Shown piece after piece: positions 39,441 through 48,991 of a DNA stretch of 64,000 nucleotides (positions are counted from its first letter, which is position 1; every line of letters begins with the position of its first letter). The stretch is from Intrasporangium flavum (GTDB lineage Bacteria > Actinomycetota > Actinomycetes > Actinomycetales > Dermatophilaceae), in the NCBI RefSeq assembly GCF_001956915.1, contig NZ_MLJO01000010.1, positions 62,001 to 126,000 of the forward strand. Reading direction: 5' to 3'. The translations under genes and the position numbers were made by a program. The notes beneath the pieces were generated by a model that worked only from the letters and a program-made list of their open reading frames with translations, did not search any database and had not been told where the DNA came from.

Positions 39441-42400
39441 TCACCGCCCGAGCACCTGGTTCGAGCGGGCCGACTGGGCCCCGCCTCCCACTGCGTTGAC
39501 TGCCTGCACGGTGAACCGGTAGTTGCCGGTCTGCGGGAGGGTCATCTCCAGCTGCCGAGCCGTAGCAGGCTGCAGGGCGGACACGGTCGTACCGAGCACC
39601 GTGTTCCCTGCACCCATCCGCAGCGCGGTCACGCGGTAGCCCGTGATCGCCGAGCCGCCGTTGGACGCCGGAGGAGCCCAGTTGGCGATGGCGGTGATGG
39701 CGCCGCCCTGCCGACCGTTCGCCGCGTTCCCGATGACCGGAGCCCCGGGCACCGTCGCCGGTGTGACCGACGCGGACAGCGCGGACGGCGCGCTCGACCC
39801 GACGGCGTTCACCGCGATGACCTGGAACCGGTAGGCGGTCCCGTTGGTCAACGCCGTGACGGTCGTCGACGTCGCCGTGCCCGGCGTCACCGTGACCGTC
39901 CGCACCAGCGCGTTCGTCGTCGCCAGGCGAACCTGCACCCGGAACGAGGTGATCGAGCTCGCGGGCGCGGCGGGTGTGGCGTTGATGGTCCAGCTCACCG
40001 TTGCCGTGGTGTTGCCGGACGTCACCGCGCCGATCGTCGGTGCTGCCGGTGGCGTCGGAGCCAACGGGGTGGCCGTCCCGGACGCCGAGGCGCCGGTGCC
40101 GAACTGGTTCACTGCCGCCACCGTGATGGTGTACAGCGAGCCGTTGGTGAGCCCCGTGACGGTGGCCGAGGTCGCCGTCCGGGAGATCCCGGTGATCGTC
40201 CGCACCGGCGCCGCGGTCACGTCGGTTCCGAGGAACGCCTTGACCGTGAAGCTGGTGGCGGAAGCCGGGCCGGTGAAGTTCACCGTCACGGACCCGTTGC
40301 CGGGCACGAGGCTGGTGATGGTCGGCGCCGAGGGCGTCGCCACGGTCACCGTCGTGTCGCTGAACTTCAGCTGCTCGATGTTCCACAGGGTGTCGACGCC
40401 GTCGTCCTTCGGCGCCGCGCCGACAGCCGGCACCGTCGCGTTGGCGTCGGCCACCGTGATCGAGCCGTTGGCGTTCGTCGTGACGGTGTACTGCGAGAGC
40501 GGTCCGGCGTAGACCGAGGTGTCGCAGTTCAGCGGCACGGCAGCGGAGCAGTCTGCGCGCGTCGTCACGTTGTCGGCGACCTCGCGGACGTTGACCAGGT
40601 GCCCCGGGTCGACGAGTCCGGCGAACACGGCCTGCTGAAGCGTCATGCCCGTCGTGCCAGGACCGAAGTTGCCGTCGCCCACGCCCGGGATGGCCTTGTT
40701 CTCCATCAGGTCGGTGCGCCCGAACTCGTGTCCGTTGCCGTCGGTGACGCTGATGGCGGTACGCAGCTCGTTGTCGCCGTCGATGATCTCGTTGCCGGAA
40801 CGTCCCGTGAAGGTGTCGCTGCCCGGGCCTCCGAGCAGGATGTCACCCTCACCCCAGACCGGACCGCTGAGCGGGCAGGTGCCGGTGACGGACAGGGACG
40901 CCGTCTCGGCCGCCGTACCCTGCCACTGCGCGACCGGCGGGAGCAGCGCGGCGAGTCCCTTGATCCGGGCCACGCCGGCCTGGTCCAGAGCGTTGCAGCC
41001 CGTGAACCCGCCGCCACCGATCAGGCGCGGGAAGGCGAGGACGCCGTCCGTGCCCTTGAGGATGTCGTCGAACGAGGTTCCCGAGTCGGCCTCCGTCTCC
41101 TGCCACCGATCGCGGTTGACGATGATCTGGATCGGCAGGCCGCCGAGGTTGTTGTTGATCATCATGTCGTCGTTCTGGGCCACGGTGTTGTACTGGCCGA
41201 TCGCCCAGTCGAAGCCGCCCGCGCCCGCGTTGCGGTCGACGGCCGCGTTCTGCGCCATGATGTCGTCGCCACCCTCGGCGTCGTAGTCGTTCTCGCCGAC
41301 CTGACCGACGAAGATGTCGTTGCCGGGAGCCGTCTCGGCCGGGTCGTCGAAGAACGGGGCACCGTGGTCGCCCTGGAGCAGGTCCTGCCCGGAGCCACCC
41401 TCGATCCAGTCGTCGCCACCATCGCCGAACACCGCGTCGGCACCCTGACCTGCGATGACGTAGTCGTTGCCCGGACCGGCGAACGTCTCGTTGTCGTTGG
41501 CGCCGCCGTTGATGAAGTCCTGGCCTGCGTTGCCCATGGGGATGTCGTCCCCGGGACCGGCGTCGATGGCGTCGTTCCCCGGGCCGCCCTTGGGCACGTC
41601 AGCACCGTCGAGGTCGGTGATGATGTCGTTGCCGTCGCCACCGAGGGCGATGTCGTCGCCGCCCTGCCCGTCGATGACGTCGTTGCCGGCGCCGCCCCAG
41701 AAGGTGTCGTTGTCGTTGCCGCCCTTGATGCGGTCCACGCCGGCCGTGCCGTTGTAGACGGACTGGCCGTTGATGCCGGGCGGGTCGACGGTGTTGCGCT
41801 GCCGGTAGGAGATCGTGCCGTCCGGCGAACGGAGCAGCAGCAGGCTCTCGTCACAGTCGGGTGTGTTCGGGTCGTCCGCCACGGTGGATCCGAGCGCCGT
41901 GAAGTCGGCGGCCGTTCCCTTGAGGGCGGACAGCTGGAACTTGCAGTCGGCCGTGGCGAAGGCGTCGGCCTTGAGAGTGTCGGCGCCGTCGGTGTTGCGC
42001 TGGATCATCTCGGAGAACGAGTTGCCCTCGAGCTGGGTGCGCAGGTTCATGCCCGGCGTGCGTGCCAGGTAGTAGAGCCGGTCACCGTCCTGCAGCTTCT
42101 CCAGCTGCGTCTGGAAGACGTAGTTGAAGGTGCTGCCGAGCAGGCCGCCGAAGAGGTTGGTGACCTCGGCGAGTCCACCGACCCAGAGGTCGACGTCGTC
42201 GAGGCCCGTGGTGGTCCGTCCGTTCGCGTCGGCCCACGCGCCCGTGCCGAACATGAAGTCGGCTGCGTCCGCGGGCTGTACGTCGGCCGGGGTGATGATC
42301 GCTCCGGTGGTCGGGTCGATGACGGCCGGCCGCGGGTCCACGATCGCGCGTGCGGCGTCCCGCCTGGCCTTCAGCGTCGTCGCCGACGTGATCGTGTCGT

Positions 42401-44816
42401 GCGTGCCGTAGGCCGCCACGAAGTTGATCAGTGACTCCGGGTGCTTCAGGTGCTGTCCGTAGTCGCTCCAGCTGGTGTACGGCGTGAGCTGTCCGTCGTT
42501 GGTGTCGGCGAACACCGCCCGGCGGAACTCGTTGAGCCGAGGCACCCCGGCGTCGCGGGCACGCGTCATGTTGAGAGTCGGCAGGTCGAGCGGCAGGCCC
42601 AGCAGGTTGTTGCGCAGGGTCTCGGTCACGAACTCGTCGATCTCGTTGCCGGTCTGGTCCGAGGAGCCCATCACGATCGCGCCTGCGGCTTCCCTCGGCG
42701 TGTAGACCGGGTGGGTCGGGTCGACCTTGTTGTCGAAGAACGCCGGCGGGTTCAGGAAGGCCGTCAGCAGCGGCAGGCTGTTGTCGAGCTTCGACCCGTC
42801 GGGGTTCGTGTCGGTGCGCGCGACCTGGTCGTCGAGCATGGAGTGGCCGAAGCGGTAGACCGCGTGGGCGAACTCGGCCTCGATCGCCGGGTTCATGTCC
42901 GGCGAGTAGACGTGGAACGGCCGGATCGCCGGCACCATCTTGCGGCCGAACTCCTCGAACACGAGGTGCTGGTACTCCATCTCGGTGACGAAGCGGGCGG
43001 CCTGGAAGAGGCGGCCGCCGAACCCGTAGCTGGCATCCGTCCCGTTGACCAGGTGCGGCGCCTGGAAGTCGGCCAGCAGTGCGGCGTTGGCCGGGTCGTT
43101 GAGCGTGTTCGTGATGTCGTCCGCGAGCCGGTTGTGCTCGGAGTGGAAGATCTGGTGGATCGTCGACAGCGCGATGTTCTCGTTGCAGCGGCCGTCACCA
43201 CAGGCGAAGTGCGCGTCGAGCATCTCGTCGTCGTACGTGCCGGCAGGCTGGTTCGCGAAGTCAGCCGAGGGGCTGGTGTCCGCGTCCGGCGTCGGGGCCA
43301 CCGGCGGCGTCGACGGGTTGTGGTCGGTGTCCTGCGGTGACGGGTCGGCGTTGTGCGCGATGTCCGTCAGGAAGGGCGTGTTGAAGTGCGCGACGTTCGC
43401 CGGGACCGGTACCGGGTTCGCGATGTCGCCCTCGACGAGACCGGTCGCGGTCACGTACTGCGGCAGTCCACGAGCCGGGCCCGGGATGAAGTTGCCGTAG
43501 GGGTCGGTGGCCAGCATCGGGATGTTGGTCACGTCCCGGTCGACGAGCAGCAGGCCGAGCTTCTGGGCTGCCTGCCGCTTGACCGATGCCCACGTGGAGA
43601 TGCCGTCCGTGCCGTCGGGGGAACCGGGGTAGGTCTGGCCGGCGGCCAGCCCGCCGAGGAACTTGCCGGTGGAGACGGGCTTTCCACCGACCAACGAGTA
43701 CTCGCGCAGGAAGACCTGGTGCGAGGAGTGGGAGGTGTAGGTCTGGCTCTGGTCCACCCACGGGGAGTCGGTGTTGTCCGCCGGCACGTTGTCGGCGGTC
43801 TCGTCCACCGAGGTGGCCGGGTTGTCGTCGAAGACGCCGTCGGGTCCGGGCCTGACCTGCGCGCGTGAGAGCACCATGAACGCCTGGGAGGCGGGCACCT
43901 CGTCGCCGGTGTTGGCCTTGCCGTCCGGGCCGAGGGTCCGCAGCGGGTCATCGGCCTTGAGCGGCACGAAGACGGTGCCCTGGTCCTTGACCGTCTGGTC
44001 GACACCGTGGTCGAAGAACTGGCCGAAGAACGTGAACATCGAGTTGAACGGTGGTGACAGACCGACGTCGGTCGTCACGTTGGGGATGTCCAGGGTCTGG
44101 TGCGATGGGACGCAGCCGGCCGGAACGCCGTCGACCGGTGGGTCGGCCAGCGGGTCCGGGTCGGTGGTGCAGGGGAACTTGCCGGGGTTGCCCTGGCTGC
44201 GCACCGGGAACCCCGCAGCCGCGATGGCCGCAGGGTTGGTGGAGGTCTGGTCGACGACGAGGTTGCTCACTGTCCTCGGCTGGGAGTCGACGACGACGTT
44301 GCCGGGGCTCTGCTGCTTGTAGCTCGTCGGTCCGGGAGGGCCTACCGGGAAGGAGGCGGTGATCGGCTCGGCGTCACGGAACGTCGGCGTGGCCAGGTGT
44401 GGGAACGGCTGGTCGGCTGCAGCGAAGGTCTCGCGCCCCGGGAACAGGTTGTTGCACGACCCGTCGGTCGTGCGCAGTCCGTAGGAGGTGAGGCGGTCAG
44501 GGATCTGGTCCGACGCCGGCCCGACGAGAGTGCCGCACGGGTTCGAGGCGGTCCAGGTCACCGAGTGCCGCTCGGCGATCTTGATCTGCTTGAGGATGAA
44601 CGTGAGGTCACCGGCAGTGACGACGAACCCGTTGCCGGTCGGCGCCGTCGCCGCCGAGGCCGCCGAAGGCACCACCATCGCCACCGGGACGACGAAGGCG
44701 ATGCCGGCGGCGACGCGGCGGAACCGCATCGTCAGCGACGGCAACCAGATACGGCCGTGCGTCGCTGTGGCACGGGTGGGGGCACGCCCGGGCGACTTCC
44801 AGATGGAGTGTTTCAT
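39441..44816 (-). CDS. Secreted animal-type haem peroxidase with RTX repeats and FN3 domains, MopA-like
   Basis: A 1791-residue exported enzyme. A long signal region reaches about residue 56 (ASA-ATAP). The animal haem peroxidase domain spans about 250-870. FFGQFFDHGVDQ near 269 holds the distal His, and AVYRFGHSMLDD near 655 the proximal His. Residues about 1025-1150 contain calcium-binding RTX nonapeptides (GGAGNDVIDG, GGDGNDIITD and others), with another at GGPGSDTFTG. Three FN3 domains end the protein. MopA-type enzymes with this architecture oxidise Mn(II) through peroxide or superoxide. The ATG at 44816 has AGGAGG 11 bases upstream; an internal Met30 is an alternative. A SARP gene and repeat array lie directly upstream. 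Confidence 0.9.
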   Translation of the reverse strand: MKHSIWKSPGRAPTRATATHGRIWLPSLTMRFRRVAAGIAFVVPVAMVVPSAASAATAPTGNGFVVTAGDLTFILKQIKIAERHSVTWTASNPCGTLVGPASDQIPDRLTSYGLRTTDGSCNNLFPGRETFAAADQPFPHLATPTFRDAEPITASFPVGPPGPTSYKQQSPGNVVVDSQPRTVSNLVVDQTSTNPAAIAAAGFPVRSQGNPGKFPCTTDPDPLADPPVDGVPAGCVPSHQTLDIPNVTTDVGLSPPFNSMFTFFGQFFDHGVDQTVKDQGTVFVPLKADDPLRTLGPDGKANTGDEVPASQAFMVLSRAQVRPGPDGVFDDNPATSVDETADNVPADNTDSPWVDQSQTYTSHSSHQVFLREYSLVGGKPVSTGKFLGGLAAGQTYPGSPDGTDGISTWASVKRQAAQKLGLLLVDRDVTNIPMLATDPYGNFIPGPARGLPQYVTATGLVEGDIANPVPVPANVAHFNTPFLTDIAHNADPSPQDTDHNPSTPPVAPTPDADTSPSADFANQPAGTYDDEMLDAHFACGDGRCNENIALSTIHQIFHSEHNRLADDITNTLNDPANAALLADFQAPHLVNGTDASYGFGGRLFQAARFVTEMEYQHLVFEEFGRKMVPAIRPFHVYSPDMNPAIEAEFAHAVYRFGHSMLDDQVARTDTNPDGSKLDNSLPLLTAFLNPPAFFDNKVDPTHPVYTPREAAGAIVMGSSDQTGNEIDEFVTETLRNNLLGLPLDLPTLNMTRARDAGVPRLNEFRRAVFADTNDGQLTPYTSWSDYGQHLKHPESLINFVAAYGTHDTITSATTLKARRDAARAIVDPRPAVIDPTTGAIITPADVQPADAADFMFGTGAWADANGRTTTGLDDVDLWVGGLAEVTNLFGGLLGSTFNYVFQTQLEKLQDGDRLYYLARTPGMNLRTQLEGNSFSEMIQRNTDGADTLKADAFATADCKFQLSALKGTAADFTALGSTVADDPNTPDCDESLLLLRSPDGTISYRQRNTVDPPGINGQSVYNGTAGVDRIKGGNDNDTFWGGAGNDVIDGQGGDDIALGGDGNDIITDLDGADVPKGGPGNDAIDAGPGDDIPMGNAGQDFINGGANDNETFAGPGNDYVIAGQGADAVFGDGGDDWIEGGSGQDLLQGDHGAPFFDDPAETAPGNDIFVGQVGENDYDAEGGDDIMAQNAAVDRNAGAGGFDWAIGQYNTVAQNDDMMINNNLGGLPIQIIVNRDRWQETEADSGTSFDDILKGTDGVLAFPRLIGGGGFTGCNALDQAGVARIKGLAALLPPVAQWQGTAAETASLSVTGTCPLSGPVWGEGDILLGGPGSDTFTGRSGNEIIDGDNELRTAISVTDGNGHEFGRTDLMENKAIPGVGDGNFGPGTTGMTLQQAVFAGLVDPGHLVNVREVADNVTTRADCSAAVPLNCDTSVYAGPLSQYTVTTNANGSITVADANATVPAVGAAPKDDGVDTLWNIEQLKFSDTTVTVATPSAPTITSLVPGNGSVTVNFTGPASATSFTVKAFLGTDVTAAPVRTITGISRTATSATVTGLTNGSLYTITVAAVNQFGTGASASGTATPLAPTPPAAPTIGAVTSGNTTATVSWTINATPAAPASSITSFRVQVRLATTNALVRTVTVTPGTATSTTVTALTNGTAYRFQVIAVNAVGSSAPSALSASVTPATVPGAPVIGNAANGRQGGAITAIANWAPPASNGGSAITGYRVTALRMGAGNTVLGTTVSALQPATARQLEMTLPQTGNYRFTVQAVNAVGGGAQSARSNQVLGR

Positions 44817-44869
44817 GGCACACCTGCCTCCTGAGTTGTTCCTGTGTTCGCCTCACGGTGCTGTGGGGA

Positions 44870-44899
44870 CCTTCTGAAAACCTTCTGGAAAACCTTCTG
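44870..44899 (-). promoter_or_regulatory. Triple heptamer direct repeat, probable SARP binding array
   Basis: The plus strand has CCTTCTG at 44870-44876, 44881-44887 and 44893-44899. The starts are 11 and 12 bases apart, with A-rich spacers. Heptamer direct repeats at about 11-bp spacing are the known binding pattern of SARP activators. The array lies 53 bases before the peroxidase ATG, in the gap after the SARP gene stop. Positive control of the peroxidase by that SARP is inferred. Confidence 0.6.
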
Positions 44900-44962
44900 G
44901 CGCGGCCCCGGCGGCGCGTGGCGTCGCGCGACGGACGCCCGCCCGGGAGGGGATGTGCACCG

Positions 44963-45979
44963 TCATGCGCCGGCCGTCCGGATGAGCCGCGGACGAGGCT
45001 CGGAGGCGCTGCGCAGCAGCCTGCTCAAGGTGCGCCGAGCCTGCTCGACCGAGAGCGGAGGGCCACCGGCGCGGGCGCCCGTCGAACCAGCGGCCGCCTC
45101 ACAGTCGTGGGTGGCCTGGTGCAGCCGAACCACGGCGTCGATCAGCTGCTCCAGGTCGGTGTCCGTCGTCGCCGACTGTCTGAGTAGCCGCGCGTACAGC
45201 TGCTGGAGTCTCTCTCCGGGAGCACAGCCGAGCTCGTCGGCGAGCAGCCTCCTGCAGCGGTCATAGGCGCGAAGGCCTTCGGCCGGGCGCCCCGACCGCT
45301 CCATGCTGTGCAGGTAGGCGTACCAGGCCTCCTCGTCGAGCGGATCGGCGTCCAGCGCTTGGCGCGCCCATCTCGCTGCCTCGACGGGGGCGACCGCGGT
45401 GACCTTCTCCGCCGCCGCCACGAGCCATTCCGACGTCAACCGCTCGTGCTCGGCGCGCACCTGATCGAGCCACCGCGCCCGTGGCTCGTCCGACAGGAGC
45501 GGCACCGATGCGCTTGCCAGCGCGCGCCGGAGCAGTGGCAGTGCGGTCGCCGGGTCGACGCTGGGGTGCAGGCCGCGCTCGACGAGACGGGCGATGTCGA
45601 CGATGTCGAGATCGACGTGGTCCATGTCGAGCGCATAGCAGCCCGACTGCGTCTGGATGGGGCCGCCTCGGACCTGTCCTTGCAGGTGGAGGTGCTTACG
45701 AAGGACGCAGACGTAGGTCTCGATGGTCGCCGAGCACGTGACCGGCCGTTGCCCCTCCCAGAGCAGGGACACCAGGTGCTCCTTGGAGAGCGGAAGGCCC
45801 CTGGCCAGTGCCAGAGCGATGAGCAGGTGCCGCGGCTTGGCGCCGCCCAGCTGTCGCGGTCCGAGCACCGTCTGACCGGTCTGCACCCGCAGCCCGCCGA
45901 GCAGGGTGATCCGGATGGCGTGGGACGCTCCGAAGCCTGGCACGACGGCCGAGGTGTCGGACATCGCTCCCCCGCTCAT
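44963..45979 (-). CDS. SARP-type transcriptional activator
   Basis: A 338-residue regulator. An OmpR-like winged helix occupies about 22-115 (ITLLGGLRVQTGQTVLGPRQ, then LLWEGQRPVTCSATIETYV). A bacterial transcriptional activation domain with TPR-like helices covers about 125-275 (ARWARQALDADPLDEEAWYA and CAPGERLQQLYARLL). It has no NB-ARC ATPase domain, so it is a small SARP. These proteins usually activate neighbouring biosynthetic genes from direct-repeat sites. The start may be 45979 or 45964. Its target is probably the downstream peroxidase. Confidence 0.9.
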   Translation of the reverse strand: MSGGAMSDTSAVVPGFGASHAIRITLLGGLRVQTGQTVLGPRQLGGAKPRHLLIALALARGLPLSKEHLVSLLWEGQRPVTCSATIETYVCVLRKHLHLQGQVRGGPIQTQSGCYALDMDHVDLDIVDIARLVERGLHPSVDPATALPLLRRALASASVPLLSDEPRARWLDQVRAEHERLTSEWLVAAAEKVTAVAPVEAARWARQALDADPLDEEAWYAYLHSMERSGRPAEGLRAYDRCRRLLADELGCAPGERLQQLYARLLRQSATTDTDLEQLIDAVVRLHQATHDCEAAAGSTGARAGGPPLSVEQARRTLSRLLRSASEPRPRLIRTAGA

Positions 45980-46462
45980 GGGCGGCCGCCGGATGCGTGG
46001 GCAGGTGCACGGTCAGGCCGGCGGCGTGGCCGCCGACCTGACCGCCCGCCGCGCAACTCCCACCGGGACAATGCATCGCGTTGCGAGTCGGGAGGGGAGG
46101 ATCCCGGACAGGCCGCCCGGTTCGAGCCATCGCCTGTCTTCTCGACGTCGGATGCTGTGGAAGGCACGCGTCGGCGGCCCGTACCAGGACGCTCCACCGT
46201 CACTGGTAGGAACCGGCCTGGAGTCGAGTGGCCTGCGGACCGGCCGGGGTCGGCGTTCCGGGATCGGGGGAATCCCGGGGCGAAGCGGCCCGGACTCGCG
46301 CTGCGCACGTGTTCGAACAGCTTCCTCGTCCCCAGTGCGCGCTCGTTCCCCATGGGGCAATCGTTTCGAACCCCCTTGAGCCGCAACAGTGCCCGGTGAG
46401 GGGTCCTCAAGCCCCCACACCGAGGGGGATGACTCACACCCGCAAATGAGGGTGCGGGCGTC
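45980..46462. other. Long non-coding gap before the SARP gene
   Basis: This stretch separates the histidine kinase stop from the SARP start on the same strand. A short hairpin (CCCGCA at 46439-46444 with TGCGGG at 46453-46458) directly follows the kinase and may terminate it weakly. The rest shows no convincing gene in six frames. It presumably holds the SARP promoter, but no hexamers stand out. Confidence 0.45.
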
Positions 46463-47812
46463 TCACCGTGCCCAGGACCACACGAAGATCTTGGGGAAGC
46501 GCGCGACCAGCTGCGCCCCGCCGGAAGACGCCCGGCCTGCACTGAACGAGCCACCGATGTCGGTGACGCTGTCCTCGATGAGCCTGAGGCCGAGATGTCC
46601 TTCACCGGATGGCACGAGGGCGTGGGCGTCGCCGTCATCCGTCACGGTCACGACGACCTCGTCCCCCACCGTGTCCGCGGTGATCCACGCGGTGGTCGCC
46701 CGCGCGTGCTTGACGACGTTGCGGAGTCCTTCACGGGCCACCTGGTAGGCGAGCTCGACTGCTTCGCGGGAGACGACGTTCAGGGTCGGGTCGATGTGGA
46801 TCACCACGTCGATGCCCGCCGCCCGCACGGGTGCGGCGACCTGCTCGATCGCCGGCGCGAGGCCTTCTCGAGTCAGGCTGACGGGGTACAGGTCCGTCAG
46901 GATGGCCCGCAGGGCCGAGATGTCCGTCTGCAGCTGCTGGCTGAGGGTCTCGAGGGCCTGCCTCGACTCCGCCGCATCCTCCGGTAGCTGTCGAGCTATC
47001 GCAGGCAGCGAGTAGCCGAGTCCGGTCAGGTCCTGGATCAGGCCGTCGTGCAGCTCTCTTGAGACCTTGCGGCGTTCGATGTCCGAGGCGGCGAGGGCAT
47101 GGCGCAGGAGCGAGGCACGCTCATCCTGTGCTGCATCGACCCGTCGCGCCAACGAGAGACCCAGCGGGATCACGGCCAGCATGAAGAGCAGGAGCGCTGC
47201 AAGGGTCAGGGGCACGATTCGCGAGGAGATCACGATCTCGTCGTCGAGGATGCGGCTGGTCCCCCAGTACGACTCGACGAGGATCGGCTGTCCGTCGGCG
47301 TCCGACGTCGCGGCGTACACCTCGAGCAGCTCGTCGAAGGCCTGTTCCGTCGCGTTCTCTTCCTTGCTGAGGTCGGAGACATGGGCAAGGACGGCATCGG
47401 TTCCGAAGAGCGCTGCTTCCTCTGGCTCGAGGTCGAAGCTCTCGCCGTGAAGGGCGGGAGCGTCGGACCAGATCACGTGACCGCCCTGGTCCCACACCTT
47501 GATGCGCACCATGGAGCCGTCCCTCATGGGGCTCTCCATCCGCCCCTCCAAGGCACGTACGGCAGTGGGTTCACCGTCGCGCAGTGCCTGGTTGACCAAC
47601 GGCGCGACGGCGTGCCGAGCGAAGTTCGCGCCGTGCCTGCTCGCGTCGAGGACCGCGATGTCCGCGGCAGCCGCTCTGACCGCGAGGCTCACGCCAACGG
47701 CACAGACCAGCAGGGCCAGCAGGCTCCACCAGACGAAGCGACGGACCGCTCGGCTCCGTACCGTGGCCGTACGCGCCGCGGAACCGATCGAGGTCGGGTG
47801 ACGCACGGTCAC
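46463..47812 (-). CDS. NarL-family sensor histidine kinase
   Basis: A 449-residue membrane kinase. TM1 is at about 26-48 and TM2 at about 199-220, framing an extracellular sensor domain of 150 residues. The HisKA_3 domain contains SRELHDGLIQDLTGLGY with His255 as phosphoacceptor. The HATPase has VAREGLRNVVKHARA (N box), TDDGDA and a GHLGLRLIED segment. Its start overlaps the response regulator stop by 4 bases (ATGA), so the two are translationally coupled. The stimulus is unknown; its position next to the SARP/peroxidase genes suggests redox or metal sensing. Confidence 0.93.
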   Translation of the reverse strand: MTVRHPTSIGSAARTATVRSRAVRRFVWWSLLALLVCAVGVSLAVRAAAADIAVLDASRHGANFARHAVAPLVNQALRDGEPTAVRALEGRMESPMRDGSMVRIKVWDQGGHVIWSDAPALHGESFDLEPEEAALFGTDAVLAHVSDLSKEENATEQAFDELLEVYAATSDADGQPILVESYWGTSRILDDEIVISSRIVPLTLAALLLFMLAVIPLGLSLARRVDAAQDERASLLRHALAASDIERRKVSRELHDGLIQDLTGLGYSLPAIARQLPEDAAESRQALETLSQQLQTDISALRAILTDLYPVSLTREGLAPAIEQVAAPVRAAGIDVVIHIDPTLNVVSREAVELAYQVAREGLRNVVKHARATTAWITADTVGDEVVVTVTDDGDAHALVPSGEGHLGLRLIEDSVTDIGGSFSAGRASSGGAQLVARFPKIFVWSWAR

Positions 47813-48483
47813 GGACCGATCAGGCCGAGCTTCCTGGCGGTCACCACCGCTTCGAGCTGTGAGTGCACCTGCAGCTTGACGAGGAGGTTCTTCACATAGC
47901 CTCGGCAGGTCAGGCGCGTGATGCCCAGGTGTCGCGCGATGGCGGCGGTGTTGTGACCCTCGGACAGGAGGGTGAGCACCTGGGCCTCCCGTGCGGTCAG
48001 CGGAGTGTGGCTGTTCGCGGGCGGTGACTCGCGAAGCACGTCACGAAGCACGCGGGGCTGAACCGCGAGCCCGTCGCCGTCCCGGTTGCGGATGGCCTCC
48101 AACAGCTCGGTCAGCCTCCCGTCCTTGAGGAGGAAGGCGCCCGCGCCCGAAGCGGCTGCGCGCCGCAGCAGCCCTTCGCCCATGTCGGCGGTGAGGACGA
48201 CGACGTGGAGGCAGGGGTTCTGACGGATGAGCTCGGCCGCGAGCTCGATGCCGTCCTCATCACCGAGGTTGACGTCCATGACGATGACGTCGGGTCGGTG
48301 GTCGGCGGCCTGACGACGAGCCTCTGCCGCGGAATGGGCCGAGCCGGTGCAGCTCAGTCCCGGCTCCATGTCGATCGCCAGGGCCATTGCGGCCGCGACG
48401 GTCTGGTGGTCATCCACCACCATCACCCGGATGATTTCTCCGACGATGTCACCTTCGGCCCGCAGACCTGCCGTCACGCTCAT
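47809..48483 (-). CDS. NarL/LuxR-family response regulator
   Basis: A 224-residue regulator, cognate of the adjacent kinase. The receiver has Asp24-Asp25 (VVDDH), phosphoacceptor Asp70 (VIVMDVNLG), Thr98 and Lys120 (FLLKDG). A LuxR-type helix-turn-helix follows with LTAREAQVLTLLSEGHNTAA and IARHLGITRLTCRGYVKNLL. The recognition helix (RLTCRGYVKN) departs from the usual TVKTHVSN-like sequence, which suggests a different DNA site. The ATG at 48483 (MSVTAGLRAE) is chosen over a longer form. Confidence 0.93.
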   Translation of the reverse strand: MSVTAGLRAEGDIVGEIIRVMVVDDHQTVAAAMALAIDMEPGLSCTGSAHSAAEARRQAADHRPDVIVMDVNLGDEDGIELAAELIRQNPCLHVVVLTADMGEGLLRRAAASGAGAFLLKDGRLTELLEAIRNRDGDGLAVQPRVLRDVLRESPPANSHTPLTAREAQVLTLLSEGHNTAAIARHLGITRLTCRGYVKNLLVKLQVHSQLEAVVTARKLGLIGP

Positions 48484-48991
48484 GATCCGCCCTGCCTCCC
48501 CAAAGCGATCCGGTGGCCGATCACATGGGCCCCCGTCCTTCCCCCGGCTCAAGTATGGGCGCCTGCGTGCACCACGTCTCACGTTTTCGGACGACGCGTG
48601 GCAATGACACCGAACGTCTGCGGCTCAAGCCGGACAGATCCCCCACCGGCGCCTGAGCCGACCACTGCTGACCGCCAGACGAATCGACGCACGGAAGCCG
48701 AACTCTCCTGATCCGAAACGTGGCTCGACTGAACGTTCGCTCAGGCCGCGGGTAGGACGTTCGTCCGACCATCCGGATGCGCGACTTCTCAGGGTGTCTC
48801 TTCGGGCGGCCGACGTGAGTCGAAGGTCATGGGACCTGGGCGTCGGTTGCGCGGCCGGGAGGTTTGCGCCATTGAGGCATCGCGTTCCGAAGCGCCGTGT
48901 TAGACCTGCATCGGAAGTTGCGTATGTCCGCCTGTTCACGTCCCTCGGGTCGTGCTCGATGCCGCAAGGTCCGTCGAAGGGTCGGGATGCG
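48484..48991. other. Divergent intergenic region
   Basis: About 500 bases separate the leftward two-component genes from the rightward membrane protein. A longer reading of the membrane protein into this region lacks coding character. I see small inverted repeats such as GGACG-TT-CGTCC near 48757 but no clear promoter or RNA gene. Confidence 0.4.

Noticed and set aside
37248..42434. A very long open frame on the plus strand, antisense to the haem peroxidase
   Set aside because: It is a by-product of high GC codon bias. Its translation is Arg/Gly/Val-rich without domains, while the opposite strands carry clear protein families.
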